A DNA stretch of 64,000 nt from Chitinophaga sancti (GCF_034087045.1 NZ_CP139247.1:6536001-6600000), one strand, 5' to 3'; positions 28,406 to 38,531 are shown, counted from the stretch's first letter. The notes: generated by a model from the letters alone, not told the origin. A program made the numbers and translations.

Positions 28406-30421
28406 TTACCATATCCTGATCCGCTTATCCTCCTCCAGGTACATTTTCTGTCCAGGTTGCACATTAAACGCTGAGTAGAATGCCGGAATATTCATCAGTG
28501 GACCATTTACACGCCAAATGGGTGGAGAATGGGGATCGTTATTGACCCAGTAGCGCAGGTATTCGTCTTTCATTTTCACCCGCCAGATCCTGGCTATTGA
28601 AAAGAAAAATCGCTGATCAGGTGTAAACCCACCGATCTTCGTTGTATCCTGGCCTTGTTTGGTCATTTTAAACGCATCATAAGCTACGGCAATCCCGCTT
28701 AGATCCGCTGTGTTTTCACCTACTGTAAGCGCCCCTTTTACATGAATACTGTCTAATACGGTGAATTGGCTGTACAGGTCAATAACCTGTTGTGTTTTGG
28801 CTTTAAACTTCTCGTAGTCCTGAGGTGTCCACCAGCTTTTTACATTACCGTCTTTATCAAACTGGGCCCCCTGGTCGTCGAATGTATGCGTCATTTCATG
28901 GCCGATCACCATGCCAATACCCCCATAGTTAAGCGCGTCGTCCGCGTTGTTGTCAAAGTAAGGCGGTTGCAGAATTCCGGCAGGGAATACAATTTCGTTG
29001 GCGTAAGGATTGTTATAAGCAGTAACAGTGGAAGGTGTAGTGAACCACTCGGTCTTGTCAACAGGCTTACCCAGTTTGGCCAGGTTATATTGAAAGTTGT
29101 TCGCGGCTGCCGATACCACATTTTCAAAATATTTATTCCTCACCACGGTAACATTTTTATATTCGCGCCACTTATCGGGGTATCCGATCTTTTTGGTGAT
29201 AGCAAATAATTTCTCTTTGGCTTTTTGTTTGGTACTATCACTCATCCAGTCCAGCGAGTCTACCCTATTGGAAAATGCTTTCTGCAGGTTATTCACAAGC
29301 TCCAGCATGCGTGTTTTGGCAGACTCCGGGAAATATAGCTTCGTATATAATTGTCCCAACGCCTGGCCAAGATAGGCATCTACAACGCTGGACATGGTCT
29401 CGCCGCGTGTTTTTTGCATGGCCTGTCCCGTAAGGGCTTTATTATATTCAAAGGATGAATTTACAAAGGGTTTGCTGAGGTAGTCAGCATAATTACTGAT
29501 ATAATTCGCTTTCAGGTAAATTTTCCAATCCTCGAGCGGGATGGACTTTAGGAGTGTATTCAATTTATCATAATAACCTGGTTGGGCTACATCCAGCGAA
29601 TCCATGGTAGCATTAAGATTTTGGAAGAAAGTCTTCCAACCTATATTAGGTTGTTGCTTATTTAAATTACCCAGCGCTACTTTATGGAAATTGTCTTTTA
29701 TATTCCGCAGTTCAATATTGGTTTTATGTGATGTTGCCAGTTGCTTTTGGATATTGTAAACAAGTGCAGCATTTTTTTGGGCTAGTGCAGAATCGCTTCC
29801 AGTCAAATTAAAAAGATCTGAGAGATATTTTTTATATGCTTGCTGTATAGCAACAGTGGCGCTGTCCGTCTTGAAGTAATAATCCCTGTCAGGCATGCCA
29901 ATGCCTGTTTGATAAATATGCCCCATATTCATGCTACTGTTTTCCTGATCGGGAGAAACCTGAAAATCAATAAGGGATGGGTTTGACAATTTGGTTTGCT
30001 CCACTATGAAACTAAGCATATCAGCAGTACTGGTGATGGCATTGATCCGTGACAACCCCGTTTTGAGAGGTTCAAAGCCACGTTGTTCGATGGTATTGGT
30101 ATCCATTCCGGCAGCAAAGAAATCACCGAGTTTTTGTTCAAGGCTGCCAGCGGGGGGATTACTTTTTGATACGCTATCAAGGATACCCTGTAATCTGAGA
30201 CGTTGCTGATAGTTCATAAACCGGTATGCTCCCACACCCGACTGGCTGGGTGGAATTTGTGCGGTATCATACCATTTTAGGTTTACATAATTATAAAAAT
30301 TATCGCCTGGCCGGATGGCAGAGTCGATACCTTCAATAGCAATAAAGGGTTTTTCGTTAGTTCGTGGTTGACAGGCAACAAAAGAAACTAAGAAAACGGA
30401 TAGAAAGAACCAGTTTTGCAT
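28406..30421 (-). CDS. M13 family zinc metallopeptidase (neprilysin/PepO-like) lipoprotein
   Basis: 671 residues, the normal M13 length. The N-terminus has a lipoprotein signal with VSFVAC (Cys17). The zinc site is intact: His508-Glu509-x-x-His512 in IGHEMTHTFDDQGAQFD and the third ligand Glu569 in GENTADLSG. Upstream are the M13 N-terminal helical domain (GDNFYNYVNLKW near residue 40) and the substrate-positioning NPYANEIVFPAGIL near residue 470. The C-terminal motif IWRVNGPLMN and a final W are typical. It cleaves small peptides in the periplasm or at the surface. It is a single-gene unit. Confidence 0.94.
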   Translation of the reverse strand: MQNWFFLSVFLVSFVACQPRTNEKPFIAIEGIDSAIRPGDNFYNYVNLKWYDTAQIPPSQSGVGAYRFMNYQQRLRLQGILDSVSKSNPPAGSLEQKLGDFFAAGMDTNTIEQRGFEPLKTGLSRINAITSTADMLSFIVEQTKLSNPSLIDFQVSPDQENSSMNMGHIYQTGIGMPDRDYYFKTDSATVAIQQAYKKYLSDLFNLTGSDSALAQKNAALVYNIQKQLATSHKTNIELRNIKDNFHKVALGNLNKQQPNIGWKTFFQNLNATMDSLDVAQPGYYDKLNTLLKSIPLEDWKIYLKANYISNYADYLSKPFVNSSFEYNKALTGQAMQKTRGETMSSVVDAYLGQALGQLYTKLYFPESAKTRMLELVNNLQKAFSNRVDSLDWMSDSTKQKAKEKLFAITKKIGYPDKWREYKNVTVVRNKYFENVVSAAANNFQYNLAKLGKPVDKTEWFTTPSTVTAYNNPYANEIVFPAGILQPPYFDNNADDALNYGGIGMVIGHEMTHTFDDQGAQFDKDGNVKSWWTPQDYEKFKAKTQQVIDLYSQFTVLDSIHVKGALTVGENTADLSGIAVAYDAFKMTKQGQDTTKIGGFTPDQRFFFSIARIWRVKMKDEYLRYWVNNDPHSPPIWRVNGPLMNIPAFYSAFNVQPGQKMYLEEDKRIRIW

Positions 30422-30582
30422 ATGGATTAGATTGGTTGCGAAATGATGATGGTCGTTTATAAAGATATAATTTCTATCTTATACATCATACATTCAGATG
30501 TTGAGGCTACGTAAATATTTCATCGAAATTGATGCAGTACCACTTGGTAGAAGAAATGGATTTTTGTCCTTAGTTGACATTT

Positions 30583-30623
30583 AAAAAACAAGGAAGGTCC
30601 ATCATTCCTGATGAACCTTCCTT
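30583..30623 (-). terminator. Terminator after the rhamnosidase fusion gene
   Basis: AAGGAAGGTTCATCA pairs with TGATGGACCTTCCTT on the minus strand around a four-base loop (one mismatch), followed by TGTTTTTTAA. It begins five bases after the stop codon. Confidence 0.85.
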
Positions 30624-30627
30624 ACAA

Positions 30628-33600
30628 TTAGTACTTCACAACCTTCTTACTCACAACTTTGTCACCAATCGTAACATTGATAATATAAATCCCGGCAGGC
30701 AATGCAGACAGATTAAACTGCTGACCGCTGTAAATCTTCTGGGGCGGACTCACCAATGTTCCGGATGCATTGTAAATACGCATATAAAGGTCTTCTTCTT
30801 TTGTAGCAGCCAACTTTACCGTTATCATGTTTGTAGCAGGGTTAGGATCTACAGAAAGTGAGGACATAGTTGCTGTGGCAACAGCAGCCGCAGCGGCGGT
30901 GAATGCCCACTGACCATTTATCTGTCCGATATTTGACCATTGATGTACCAGTCCTCCGCCTGAAACACCATTTACCTGCAACACCTTTCCACTGTGTTTA
31001 GCAATCATCTTATAGTAACCGTCTCCGGTAGCAACGATGATAAAATTCTGATGACTTTCAACCGGATCATGATATGGGTACTGAATTACATTGGTACCAT
31101 TTAAAAGAGAAGCGGCATTTACATCCAGCGATTTGCTGCTGTGTTTAGCGAGGATCTTATAATTACCATCGCCCAGGTGAGTAAGGATAAACTGCTGGTT
31201 GGCGTTACCGTTATAATCAGAGTGAATAACACTGGCACCATCGGCAGTAGATGCACCGTTTACATCCATCTGTAAACCACTGGCCCTATTCTGTAAAAAA
31301 TACGTACCGGAGAGATTGGTAACCCCATTCGTCAATACACGTATAGAGGTCGTTTTATCATGTAGTGCAGACCAGGTAATACAGTTATTATTTGCAGTCA
31401 GCGTTTCTGTCTGACCAGTAAAGTTATCATCTGCATACAGCATTACTTTATATCCTTCGGCTACTACCAATGATGAGATCGCATCATCAGGTATACCTTT
31501 TGCATTCATCTGCGCCAGTGTATAGTTGCCTACAGGCAGACTGACAGCAGTTCCGCTATAATTACAATCTACATAAGCGATCACCGGATCTGTACTACTA
31601 AATGCCAAAGCGGTGAACTCCCAGTTTCCCGGACTCACTTTAAACTGTACAGATACATCATTCTGCTGAAAGAACGTAACACCACTCACACCACCTAAGA
31701 AAGTACCATTTTTCCATACGGTTATACCTCCTACCTTAATCTCAGCAATAAGGGTAGACAATACATCTTTTGGAACACTTACAATGGCAGTGGTGCCGGA
31801 AGGGGATGTCAGGCTTTGTGTAAAACCAGTGCTGTCAAGAGAGAAGCTGGCAATTATATTTCCTTTCACACTGGGTACTACGCCAGCAAATTGCGTAACG
31901 CCTCCCGGCTGTGGAGCAAATATAAACTCCGCATAAGCAGGTTGTGTAGGACGGATACCCAGGAGGTAAGCACTCATCACATATAAGGGACCGGCGGACC
32001 ATGCATGGTTATTACTGGAATATCCTGCATTACTGTTACTTTCTGTAAAATCTTCCCACAGGGTAGATGACCAGCTGTTGATCATCGGCGTAAAACGATT
32101 CTTCATGCGTGTAATAGCAGCAGTAGGGTCCAGCTTAAACAGGTTTTCTTCAACGTACATTTCCTGGTAAGGGCCTGCATCATTTCTGTTTTTCAAAACA
32201 CTCAGCGCACCAGCTTTCTGCTGATCATTGGCCAGTCCGGTAGATAAAGCCCAGGCATTACTTCGGTCATCAACCAGGCGGGATGACACATTGCTGGACA
32301 TATAGGCACGTGATGCGCTGTTCCAGAAATAATTATTGAAGTTGTTCTTCACCTTTGTCTGCAGCTCCTGGTAATAAGTCGCATCGGCAGTCTGTCCTAA
32401 AAGGTTAGCTGTATTAATAGCGGTTTCCAGCACAGAGATATAAAGTGCGTTGAACACCGTATTAGCACTGCCTACAGGTACGGGATCAATGTTAGTACCC
32501 CAGTCAATCCAGTTCCATGCATCATTTTGCAACAGGAGCATACCATCAGCATTAGAGCTGACTACACAAAACTGGATGTATTTTTTTAATTGCGGATAGA
32601 TTTCCTGTAACAAAGGTCTGTCTCCGGTATACATATAGTACTTCCAGATCATGGCAACTGCAGCGAGGTTCTGATCAGGCAGATGAAAGGAGGTACCTGG
32701 TGCTGTAGTATAGAGGGAACCATTTCCTTTCTGTGTATTCATCAATTCGCGGAAAGCTTTGCGTGTCAGTTTATTTACACTGGTATCGTATAAGTAGAAT
32801 GAGTAGAGGATTTGTTCAGATACATCTCCCCACCATTGGCCACGTTCCCGGTCAGGACAATCATAGTACTGGTCACGCATACATACTTTGGACGTGTTCT
32901 TCGCCTTTGTCCACAAAGTATTTAACGATGCATCAGAAGAATTAAACTGGCCGGTGATATCTACATTATAGCTGGACTCTCTGTATTTCAGACCCAATAT
33001 CTGTACTGTCCCTGTTACGTTTGAAAACTCGTAGGTAACGGTATGATTACTTGAGTTCTGCCATGCAAAACACTCAAATTCCTGATCACCGGCTTTGGTG
33101 ATATATTCCTGCCAGTAATGCCTGTTTACAGTAATTTTTATTTTCACGCCTGCAGGAGCATTTACGTGCAAATAGGGACGCAACTGTATATTGGTACCAA
33201 CAGTACCGGTGATAGTCGTATTAGCTGTAACAGTCGCTGGTATTGAATTCTGATAATTGCTTAATTCAGCCTCTCTCCAGAATGGGATACCGCGGGGTAC
33301 GAGTGAATTCCAGGGTGCAACTGGGGGGAGGCCTTTCTTTACGGCTGTAGCCCATGAGGCATCGTTAAAACCTGCGCTTGTCCAGCCGGCGGGTTCATTT
33401 GCGGCATCGTAGGAAACAGGGAATGCAATCCATTTGTAATCCTGTCCGTTCAGAATTAATTGAGTGGTAGCTCCAAAAGAAGGATGCACGCTGTACTTCC
33501 ATGTATCATCTGACACAACTACGGAACCGGCATCAAATAATAAACCGCCATTGCCGACAGCCCGTTCTGAATAACCATTCTGTCCTCCTTTATACCATAC

Positions 33601-34191
33601 CAATACGGCAATGGTATTCTCACCTGCCTGCAGATAGGGTGCAATATCTACTTCATCATAATAAGTATTCACCAGATCAGGACGAATAGAGAGCCCACCA
33701 TCTTTTACCACCAGCTGATTATTTACATACAGCCAGTACTTATTTTCTGCGGCAATTTTAGTGAGTGCGGTGGCGGGTTTGGAAGCAAGGCTTAGCTTTT
33801 TCCTAAAAGCGATCCAGGTATTTGCCGGACCCGCATTAGGAGACCAGATCCAGTTGGCCGTTCCCTGTGAAGGGGGAATCGTACTGACAATAAAAGAGGT
33901 TACCTGGTCATTCCATTCAGTACCAATCCATGTAGAAGATGCAGTGGAACTAAAGGATTTTCCGGTAAAATTATCATCCGCAAAAAAGGTAACCTGGTAC
34001 CCTGCAGGGATGGAAAAGGAAGAAAGGGCATCATCCGGGAAACCAGCTGCATTCATATCTGCAAGCCTGTAATTTCCAACGGGGAATGAGATAGCGGTAC
34101 CTGCATAATTAATGTCACTGTAGAGTACCACTTGGGCATGGGTGGCTAACGTACAGACCAGCAATAACAGCATTATTGTTTTTTGCTTCAT
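30628..34191 (-). CDS. Secreted GH78-like alpha-L-rhamnosidase with crystallin and lectin domains
   Basis: 1187 residues. Signal peptide residues 1-19. Residues about 20-105 are a beta/gamma-crystallin domain (INYAGTAISFPVGNYRLADM). Residues about 110-860 are a Bac_rhamnosid unit: an N-terminal jelly-roll (NWIWSPNAGPANTWIAFRKK), a fibronectin-like part, then an (alpha/alpha)6 barrel with the motif YYDCPDRERGQWWGDVSEQ near residue 440-460 and WTEFTESNSN-like LWEDFTESNSN. A second crystallin domain spans about 875-960 and a ricin-type lectin about 965-1100 (SKSLDVNAASLLNGTNV). A type A sorting domain ends the protein (VDPNPATNMITV, LPAGIYIINV). It is probably exported by the type IX system and cuts rhamnose from plant or bacterial polysaccharides. 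Specificity is not certain. Confidence 0.88.
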   Translation of the reverse strand: MKQKTIMLLLLVCTLATHAQVVLYSDINYAGTAISFPVGNYRLADMNAAGFPDDALSSFSIPAGYQVTFFADDNFTGKSFSSTASSTWIGTEWNDQVTSFIVSTIPPSQGTANWIWSPNAGPANTWIAFRKKLSLASKPATALTKIAAENKYWLYVNNQLVVKDGGLSIRPDLVNTYYDEVDIAPYLQAGENTIAVLVWYKGGQNGYSERAVGNGGLLFDAGSVVVSDDTWKYSVHPSFGATTQLILNGQDYKWIAFPVSYDAANEPAGWTSAGFNDASWATAVKKGLPPVAPWNSLVPRGIPFWREAELSNYQNSIPATVTANTTITGTVGTNIQLRPYLHVNAPAGVKIKITVNRHYWQEYITKAGDQEFECFAWQNSSNHTVTYEFSNVTGTVQILGLKYRESSYNVDITGQFNSSDASLNTLWTKAKNTSKVCMRDQYYDCPDRERGQWWGDVSEQILYSFYLYDTSVNKLTRKAFRELMNTQKGNGSLYTTAPGTSFHLPDQNLAAVAMIWKYYMYTGDRPLLQEIYPQLKKYIQFCVVSSNADGMLLLQNDAWNWIDWGTNIDPVPVGSANTVFNALYISVLETAINTANLLGQTADATYYQELQTKVKNNFNNYFWNSASRAYMSSNVSSRLVDDRSNAWALSTGLANDQQKAGALSVLKNRNDAGPYQEMYVEENLFKLDPTAAITRMKNRFTPMINSWSSTLWEDFTESNSNAGYSSNNHAWSAGPLYVMSAYLLGIRPTQPAYAEFIFAPQPGGVTQFAGVVPSVKGNIIASFSLDSTGFTQSLTSPSGTTAIVSVPKDVLSTLIAEIKVGGITVWKNGTFLGGVSGVTFFQQNDVSVQFKVSPGNWEFTALAFSSTDPVIAYVDCNYSGTAVSLPVGNYTLAQMNAKGIPDDAISSLVVAEGYKVMLYADDNFTGQTETLTANNNCITWSALHDKTTSIRVLTNGVTNLSGTYFLQNRASGLQMDVNGASTADGASVIHSDYNGNANQQFILTHLGDGNYKILAKHSSKSLDVNAASLLNGTNVIQYPYHDPVESHQNFIIVATGDGYYKMIAKHSGKVLQVNGVSGGGLVHQWSNIGQINGQWAFTAAAAAVATATMSSLSVDPNPATNMITVKLAATKEEDLYMRIYNASGTLVSPPQKIYSGQQFNLSALPAGIYIINVTIGDKVVSKKVVKY

Positions 34192-34703
34192 AGGTTGTTG
34201 ATTTTGAGGGTTTATTGGTGAAAACGTGAACTACAGATTATAGAATTTCATAAGGGAAATTGACATAAGCCTTGAAAAGTAAAAATAAAATTCCGATTAA
34301 CTGTCCTTAGCTGTCTAGGATCTTATATGGAATATGATCGATTCAATGGTAGCTGACAAATTTTGACGCTTTTTGCTTAGGAATTAAATAAAATTCCTTT
34401 TTTTTGAATCAAATTATACCGGTTTCCCCCAAATTAAATAACTACCGGATTCGAGTGATGTGTCGATTAAAGAAATTTGAATGGTTTTAAATGAATAATT
34501 GCAAGGAGAATGTTCTATGCGCTAAGTGAAGTCTTTCGTCTTACCCTATCGTTTTTTGTTTTATACATTACAAAGAATAGGAGTCTAAATAAAAGTGTTT
34601 GTCAGGATTCGCCCCTAAATTGTCGTTTTTGCCCCGCGGAGAATCATAAAATGCTTCTGACCTTTATATTATCACGGACAATCAAACTAAACCGGGCACC
34701 ATT
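34192..34703. other. Divergent intergenic region
   Basis: 512 AT-rich bases between the rhamnosidase gene and the hydrolase gene, which point away from each other. It should contain both promoters; I see no clear TAnnTTTG pair, and the short open frames in it have no protein-like character. Confidence 0.5.
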
Positions 34704-35576
34704 ATGGAAAATATATTAAAACCAGGAAATCTTTTCAAATTATTCATAACCGCAATTATTATGACTGGAGCATCTATATCCAATGCACAACAAATCAAAC
34801 CTAATAGCAGTGGCTACGCACCAGCTAATGGTACCAAAGTTTATTACGAAGTATACGGTGATGGTAAGCCTATTGTTCTAATACATGGTGCTTATTATAC
34901 AATCGAAATGAATTGGGGGGAATTAATACCTGAATTGGCAAAAACAAGAAAAGTAATTGCTATAGAATTGCAAGGACATGGGCATACACCCTATTCAGAT
35001 AGAAAATTATCCCGGGCAACTTTAGCTAGCGATGTGGAGAAGGTAATGGATTACCTGAAAATTGATAGCGCGGATATTACGGGATATAGTTTTGGTGGTC
35101 AGGTAGCCTACCAGTTCGCGATACAAAGTCCTAAACGATTGAGAAAATTGGTCATCATATCTTCTGTTTATAAAAGTGAAGGCTGGATAACCGAAATAAC
35201 GGGTGTTTTTAAAAAAATGAAGCCTGAGTTGTTTGCAAATTCGCCTTTGCAAGCCGCCTATGATGCTGCAGCACCAGATAAAACAAAATGGAATATGTTC
35301 CTGGAACAGATGATTGCCTTAGCCGGAGAGCCATTTAATTTGGGTGACGACAATATAGCAAAAATCACTGCACCTGTATTAATCATATCAGGTGACAATG
35401 ATGGCATGGATAAAATCGAATTGGCAAAAACATATAAATTATTGGGAGGGGGTGTTTCTGCTGATATGCAACCAATGCCAAAATCACAGCTGGCCATTAT
35501 TCCCAATCAAAGCCATGTTAGCCTCATGAATCAGACAAAAACAATATTCAGTTATTTAGATAGCTTTTTACAATAA
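34704..35576 (+). CDS. Alpha/beta hydrolase, exported
   Basis: 290 residues with an N-terminal signal peptide (cleavage near SNAQQ, residue 29). The alpha/beta-hydrolase core shows the oxyanion region PIVLIHGAYYT near residue 57, the nucleophile elbow GYSFGGQ near residue 128, the acid in ISGDNDGMD near 230 and the His in PNQSHVSL near 273. All three catalytic residues are visible. It acts in the periplasm as an esterase, lactonase or similar; substrate is unknown. It is the last recognisable chromosomal gene before the tRNA-derived repeats. Confidence 0.88.
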   Translation: MENILKPGNLFKLFITAIIMTGASISNAQQIKPNSSGYAPANGTKVYYEVYGDGKPIVLIHGAYYTIEMNWGELIPELAKTRKVIAIELQGHGHTPYSDRKLSRATLASDVEKVMDYLKIDSADITGYSFGGQVAYQFAIQSPKRLRKLVIISSVYKSEGWITEITGVFKKMKPELFANSPLQAAYDAAAPDKTKWNMFLEQMIALAGEPFNLGDDNIAKITAPVLIISGDNDGMDKIELAKTYKLLGGGVSADMQPMPKSQLAIIPNQSHVSLMNQTKTIFSYLDSFLQ

Positions 35577-35747
35577 CCAGTACAATTGGATGTTGACCAT
35601 TCGGGCGAAATTTTATTATGCTGATAGAAATAAAAGGGGGGAAACAAATAATTGTGATAAAGTAGCAATGTTTTATCTTGTTGTGAAGAAAAGTGATTCG
35701 CCTCCTTGGATCATGACAGAACAGTCAATTTCAATCTCAAACTTCCC

Positions 35748-35841
35748 AAATACAAAAAAAGGCCTTCAGATTTTTCATCAGAAGGCCTTTAATATTTGCT
35801 AAACCCGGTCAGTTTATTTAGCGGAGAAAGAGGGATTCGAA
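35748..35841 (+). repeat. 94-bp direct repeat, copy 1 (tRNA 3' end plus terminator)
   Basis: Runs from AAATAC through a hairpin (AAGGCCTTC with GAAGGCCTT) and AATATTTGCTAAACCCGG to GGATTCGAA. It matches copy 2 with two substitutions and one A-run length change. The hairpin reads as the terminator of a minus-strand tRNA. Confidence 0.9.
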
Positions 35842-35863
35842 CCCCCGGACCTGTTACAGTCAA
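35821..35863 (-). other. 3' half of a serine-type tRNA (probable attachment site)
   Basis: On the minus strand this gives a variable-arm stem (GAC with GTC around TGTAACAG), a T arm (GGGGG, TTCGAAT, CCCTC, one G-U pair) and the acceptor strand TTTCTCC with discriminator G. The sequence then diverges, so the D arm and anticodon half are missing. The long variable arm and sequence fit tRNA-Ser, probably UGA. A tRNA cut in this way is the usual product of integration by a tyrosine recombinase: chromosome with the tRNA terminator to the left, element to the right. Confidence 0.7.
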
Positions 35864-35907
35864 AATCATTCACGACATGACCTCCCATTTCGATCTCTAA
35901 CACCCCT

Positions 35908-36000
35908 AAATACAAAAAAGGCCTTCAGATTTTTCATCTGAAAGCCTTTAATATTTGCTAAACCCGGTCAGTTTATTTAGCGGAGAAAGAGGGATTCGAA
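35908..36000 (+). repeat. 94-bp direct repeat, copy 2, with shorter tRNA 3' end
   Basis: Second copy of the block at 35748, 160 bases further on, ending in GCGGAGAAAGAGGGATTCGAA (35980-36000), the acceptor strand and half of the T arm of the same tRNA. The sequence then changes. A third, diverged tRNA-end motif (GCGGAGAGGGAGGGATTCAAA) is at 36124-36144. The pattern suggests two or three rounds of integration or accretion at one tRNA end. Confidence 0.8.
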
Positions 36001-36042
36001 TGTTCTGCGTTTCTGAGCCACTGTAGCGGGTTTTTAAAACCC

Positions 36043-36213
36043 GACTTCTGAAGTGCCATGATTTACGCTTATGAAATTCGCAATTCCCAAAAATTGCCTC
36101 CGATCTGTCAAAAAACTTATTTTGCGGAGAGGGAGGGATTCAAATAGTTTAAAAAAACATTTGATAATCAGTGGCTTGTAACGGACTTGTCCGAAGTGCC
36201 ACGATTTACGCTT
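36043..36213 (+). repeat. Imperfect direct repeat next to the tRNA scars
   Basis: GACTTCTGAAGTGCCATGA and following TTTACGCTT at 36043-36070 recur as GACTTGTCCGAAGTGCCACGA plus TTTACGCTT at 36184-36213. Each copy lies downstream of a tRNA-end motif, so they may be integrase arm or core sites. The remaining bases up to 36544 hold no gene that I can see. Confidence 0.5.
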
Positions 36214-36544
36214 CCTCTCCTAAATGCTATTACAGACCTGCTCGCCAAGATTATTAGCGCTTGCCAAGCAAGTAATTTATCAATGAACAATAATCCGATT
36301 GTTTGTTAAACAAAATTATGCTTTTGACATAAGAAATACAACATAAACATGGGAGCAAACACATTAATTGCGTATTGCGACATAGGGTATAATTTCAGTA
36401 TCGAGTTGCAGAAAATTTAGTGCAGAGTCAGGAATCAATAAGCTTGGTATGGCAAATTATACTATTCATATTATAATATTATAAATGAAAGTAAGTAATA
36501 CTTCTTACTTTTAGGGTGAGAATTGGCAAACATTGTAAATCGCT

Positions 36545-36940
36545 ATGATCGAAATTACTATCGGAGTTTTAGGCTTGCTGATTGCCTGGTTTACTTATCA
36601 GAAAACGTTCCTTGATAAACCTAAAGAAGAAATAGAACATTTTATCCTTCAGTTTAAAGCAACGCAAGCTACATCGGTTAAGGTTAGAAATCAGCTAATT
36701 TCGTTGGTAGATATCCAGCACATAGGAGAAAGCGATATTTTTCAAGGGGTTACTTTTAATACTTATATCAAATTGATGAAAGAGTCGTATGATAAAAACC
36801 TTTCTGATGAACTCCTGTCAAATATCCTGACAATGAACCCCTCTAAGGCCATACTTAAATCCATGACAGACAGTCTGGAAAAGCAACTTGCTGAATTGAT
36901 ACAACTCGAAACGATGATTTTTGCGCGGTTAAATGCATGA
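36545..36940 (+). CDS. Hypothetical membrane-anchored protein
   Basis: 131 residues. Residues 2-18 form one membrane helix (IEITIGVLGLLIAWFTY) near the N-terminus, and the rest is helical and charged with no motif I recognise. It is the first gene right of the tRNA-derived repeats. It converges with the seven-helix membrane protein gene, 40 bases away. Confidence 0.6.
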   Translation: MIEITIGVLGLLIAWFTYQKTFLDKPKEEIEHFILQFKATQATSVKVRNQLISLVDIQHIGESDIFQGVTFNTYIKLMKESYDKNLSDELLSNILTMNPSKAILKSMTDSLEKQLAELIQLETMIFARLNA

Positions 36941-36979
36941 TTTCTAAAGGACCTATACCTTCAAAATTAGGCCTGCCAA

Positions 36980-38305
36980 CTAACTAGGACGGTGCCTGAT
37001 ATGGGTGATCTTGAAATCCAAACTGTATCCTTTGGTTTGGTTTGTCCATAAGTTCTTTTCTACAGACAATTTAGCTAAAGCATTGCTACCCACCGTATTT
37101 TTCGCTTTAATTATCGCGCCTTTGATTTTTTCGGGCAAATGCTCCCCAAATAAACTTTGGTAAAGGATTTCTGCGCATTGCAGCAATTGCATCCGGGATA
37201 ACGAGTTGTCGATGGTTCCATTGTACACCTTTAGCCCGAGATGGAGTTCTGTTGCTATCAATTGCTCACCAAGCACCATATAAGTTATAGTATCTGAGAA
37301 TATAGGGTCGTCAGTTAATTTAAAAGGAAGGGAAATCGCACAAAACTCCTCATCCATAATATTTCTGTAGTCAGGCGTTTCTATTCCCTTTGCAACCAAT
37401 AAATCTTTAACTTGATAGGGTGACCATCCAAGCCCCTCGTTTACCGTGTGAGGATTTTGTTCCGCATTTTGCAGGGTTTTAACTAATGTTATGGCCTCAT
37501 CGACTTCTTCACGGGTTTGCAGGTTCTTGGTAAAAACCATTCTTTTCCATCGCTCCATTCCTTCAAGGTCGCCATGAAACCGGAGCATGGCTTTAAACAT
37601 GGCGTACTTATAAACACCAGGCAATCGGAAGTGCCTCTTTAAAACCACAAATGCCGTTTCATAATGGGTAAACATCGCTATTCCGTATAAAAAAGGAAGG
37701 AACATCAGCGACAAGAACAGCGGCATGATGAACTGCATTGCTGTCAGTCGGTTAAGATAGTCGGTATAATGATGGATCAAATGGAAAATTACAGCAGCTA
37801 AGGAAATAAGTCCCAGGAAAATATATAAGCCGTTTATCAATTTATGCACCTGCCTATGCTCAGGTTTTCTTTCGCTGAAAGCCAGCATACCACCAATGAA
37901 CACAGCAATAGGAACTATTAAAATTTCAATCCACCAGTCAAATGTATATAGGCCGACGATATATTCAAAAATAACCGAAAAAGCCACAAGAGGCCGTACC
38001 ACCTGTTTCACAAACTTTTTAAAGCTATTGATCTTGGCAGCATTATACATTAATGGTAAGGCGACGAACAGGAACCACATTATGGTGTCTTTGATCAGCG
38101 AGGAATCCCATACGTAAACCTTATAAAGTACCCAAACGCATAGGAAAAGATAAGTCAGGGCGATCAGATAAACGTAAATAAAACGTTTACAGAAGAAGGT
38201 TTTTATCAAATCGGTAAGAGATGACCGATTTTTTCCAGAGAAAAGAAGGACTATTAAAAGTAAGGTTCCCCATATTATGTAGGCGATCTCCCGTGTGTTG
38301 AACAT
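36980..38305 (-). CDS. Hypothetical multi-pass membrane protein with soluble C-terminal domain
   Basis: 441 residues. About seven membrane helices lie in residues 1-225 (first IAYIIWGTLLLIVLLFSG; last MQFIMPLFLSLMFLPFLYG). The remaining 215 residues are soluble, alpha/beta in character, with LQTREEVDEAITLVKTLQNA and a C-terminal YSLDFKITHIR. I do not recognise the family. Its place in the accessory region next to a small membrane protein makes a defence or stress role thinkable, but nothing in the sequence shows it. Confidence 0.6.
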   Translation of the reverse strand: MFNTREIAYIIWGTLLLIVLLFSGKNRSSLTDLIKTFFCKRFIYVYLIALTYLFLCVWVLYKVYVWDSSLIKDTIMWFLFVALPLMYNAAKINSFKKFVKQVVRPLVAFSVIFEYIVGLYTFDWWIEILIVPIAVFIGGMLAFSERKPEHRQVHKLINGLYIFLGLISLAAVIFHLIHHYTDYLNRLTAMQFIMPLFLSLMFLPFLYGIAMFTHYETAFVVLKRHFRLPGVYKYAMFKAMLRFHGDLEGMERWKRMVFTKNLQTREEVDEAITLVKTLQNAEQNPHTVNEGLGWSPYQVKDLLVAKGIETPDYRNIMDEEFCAISLPFKLTDDPIFSDTITYMVLGEQLIATELHLGLKVYNGTIDNSLSRMQLLQCAEILYQSLFGEHLPEKIKGAIIKAKNTVGSNALAKLSVEKNLWTNQTKGYSLDFKITHIRHRPS

Positions 38306-38531
38306 AATTGCAGTTTGGGCTTATTTATCAAAGATAAATAAAGCTCATTGCATAAACTATTATTGCTGATGCTATAGAAAAAAGATATCATGCAAAAACT
38401 ATGGAAAGTATGTTGGGATGCTGACTGATGTATATAATTACGATGGCCAGGAATCAGTTGACGATACGATGATTGAAACAGAAATGATGATGACGGGCCA
38501 ATACTATTAAAATTAAAAGGAAGATCCTAAC

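Noticed and set aside
34510..34719. 69-codon plus-strand frame before the hydrolase
   Set aside because: Overlaps the hydrolase start and is in the expected promoter region.
35590..35802. 70-codon plus-strand frame
   Set aside because: It covers part of the tRNA-terminator repeat and has no protein-like character.
36980..38305. Seven-helix protein considered as a defence effector
   Set aside because: No motif or partner gene supports it; kept as hypothetical.
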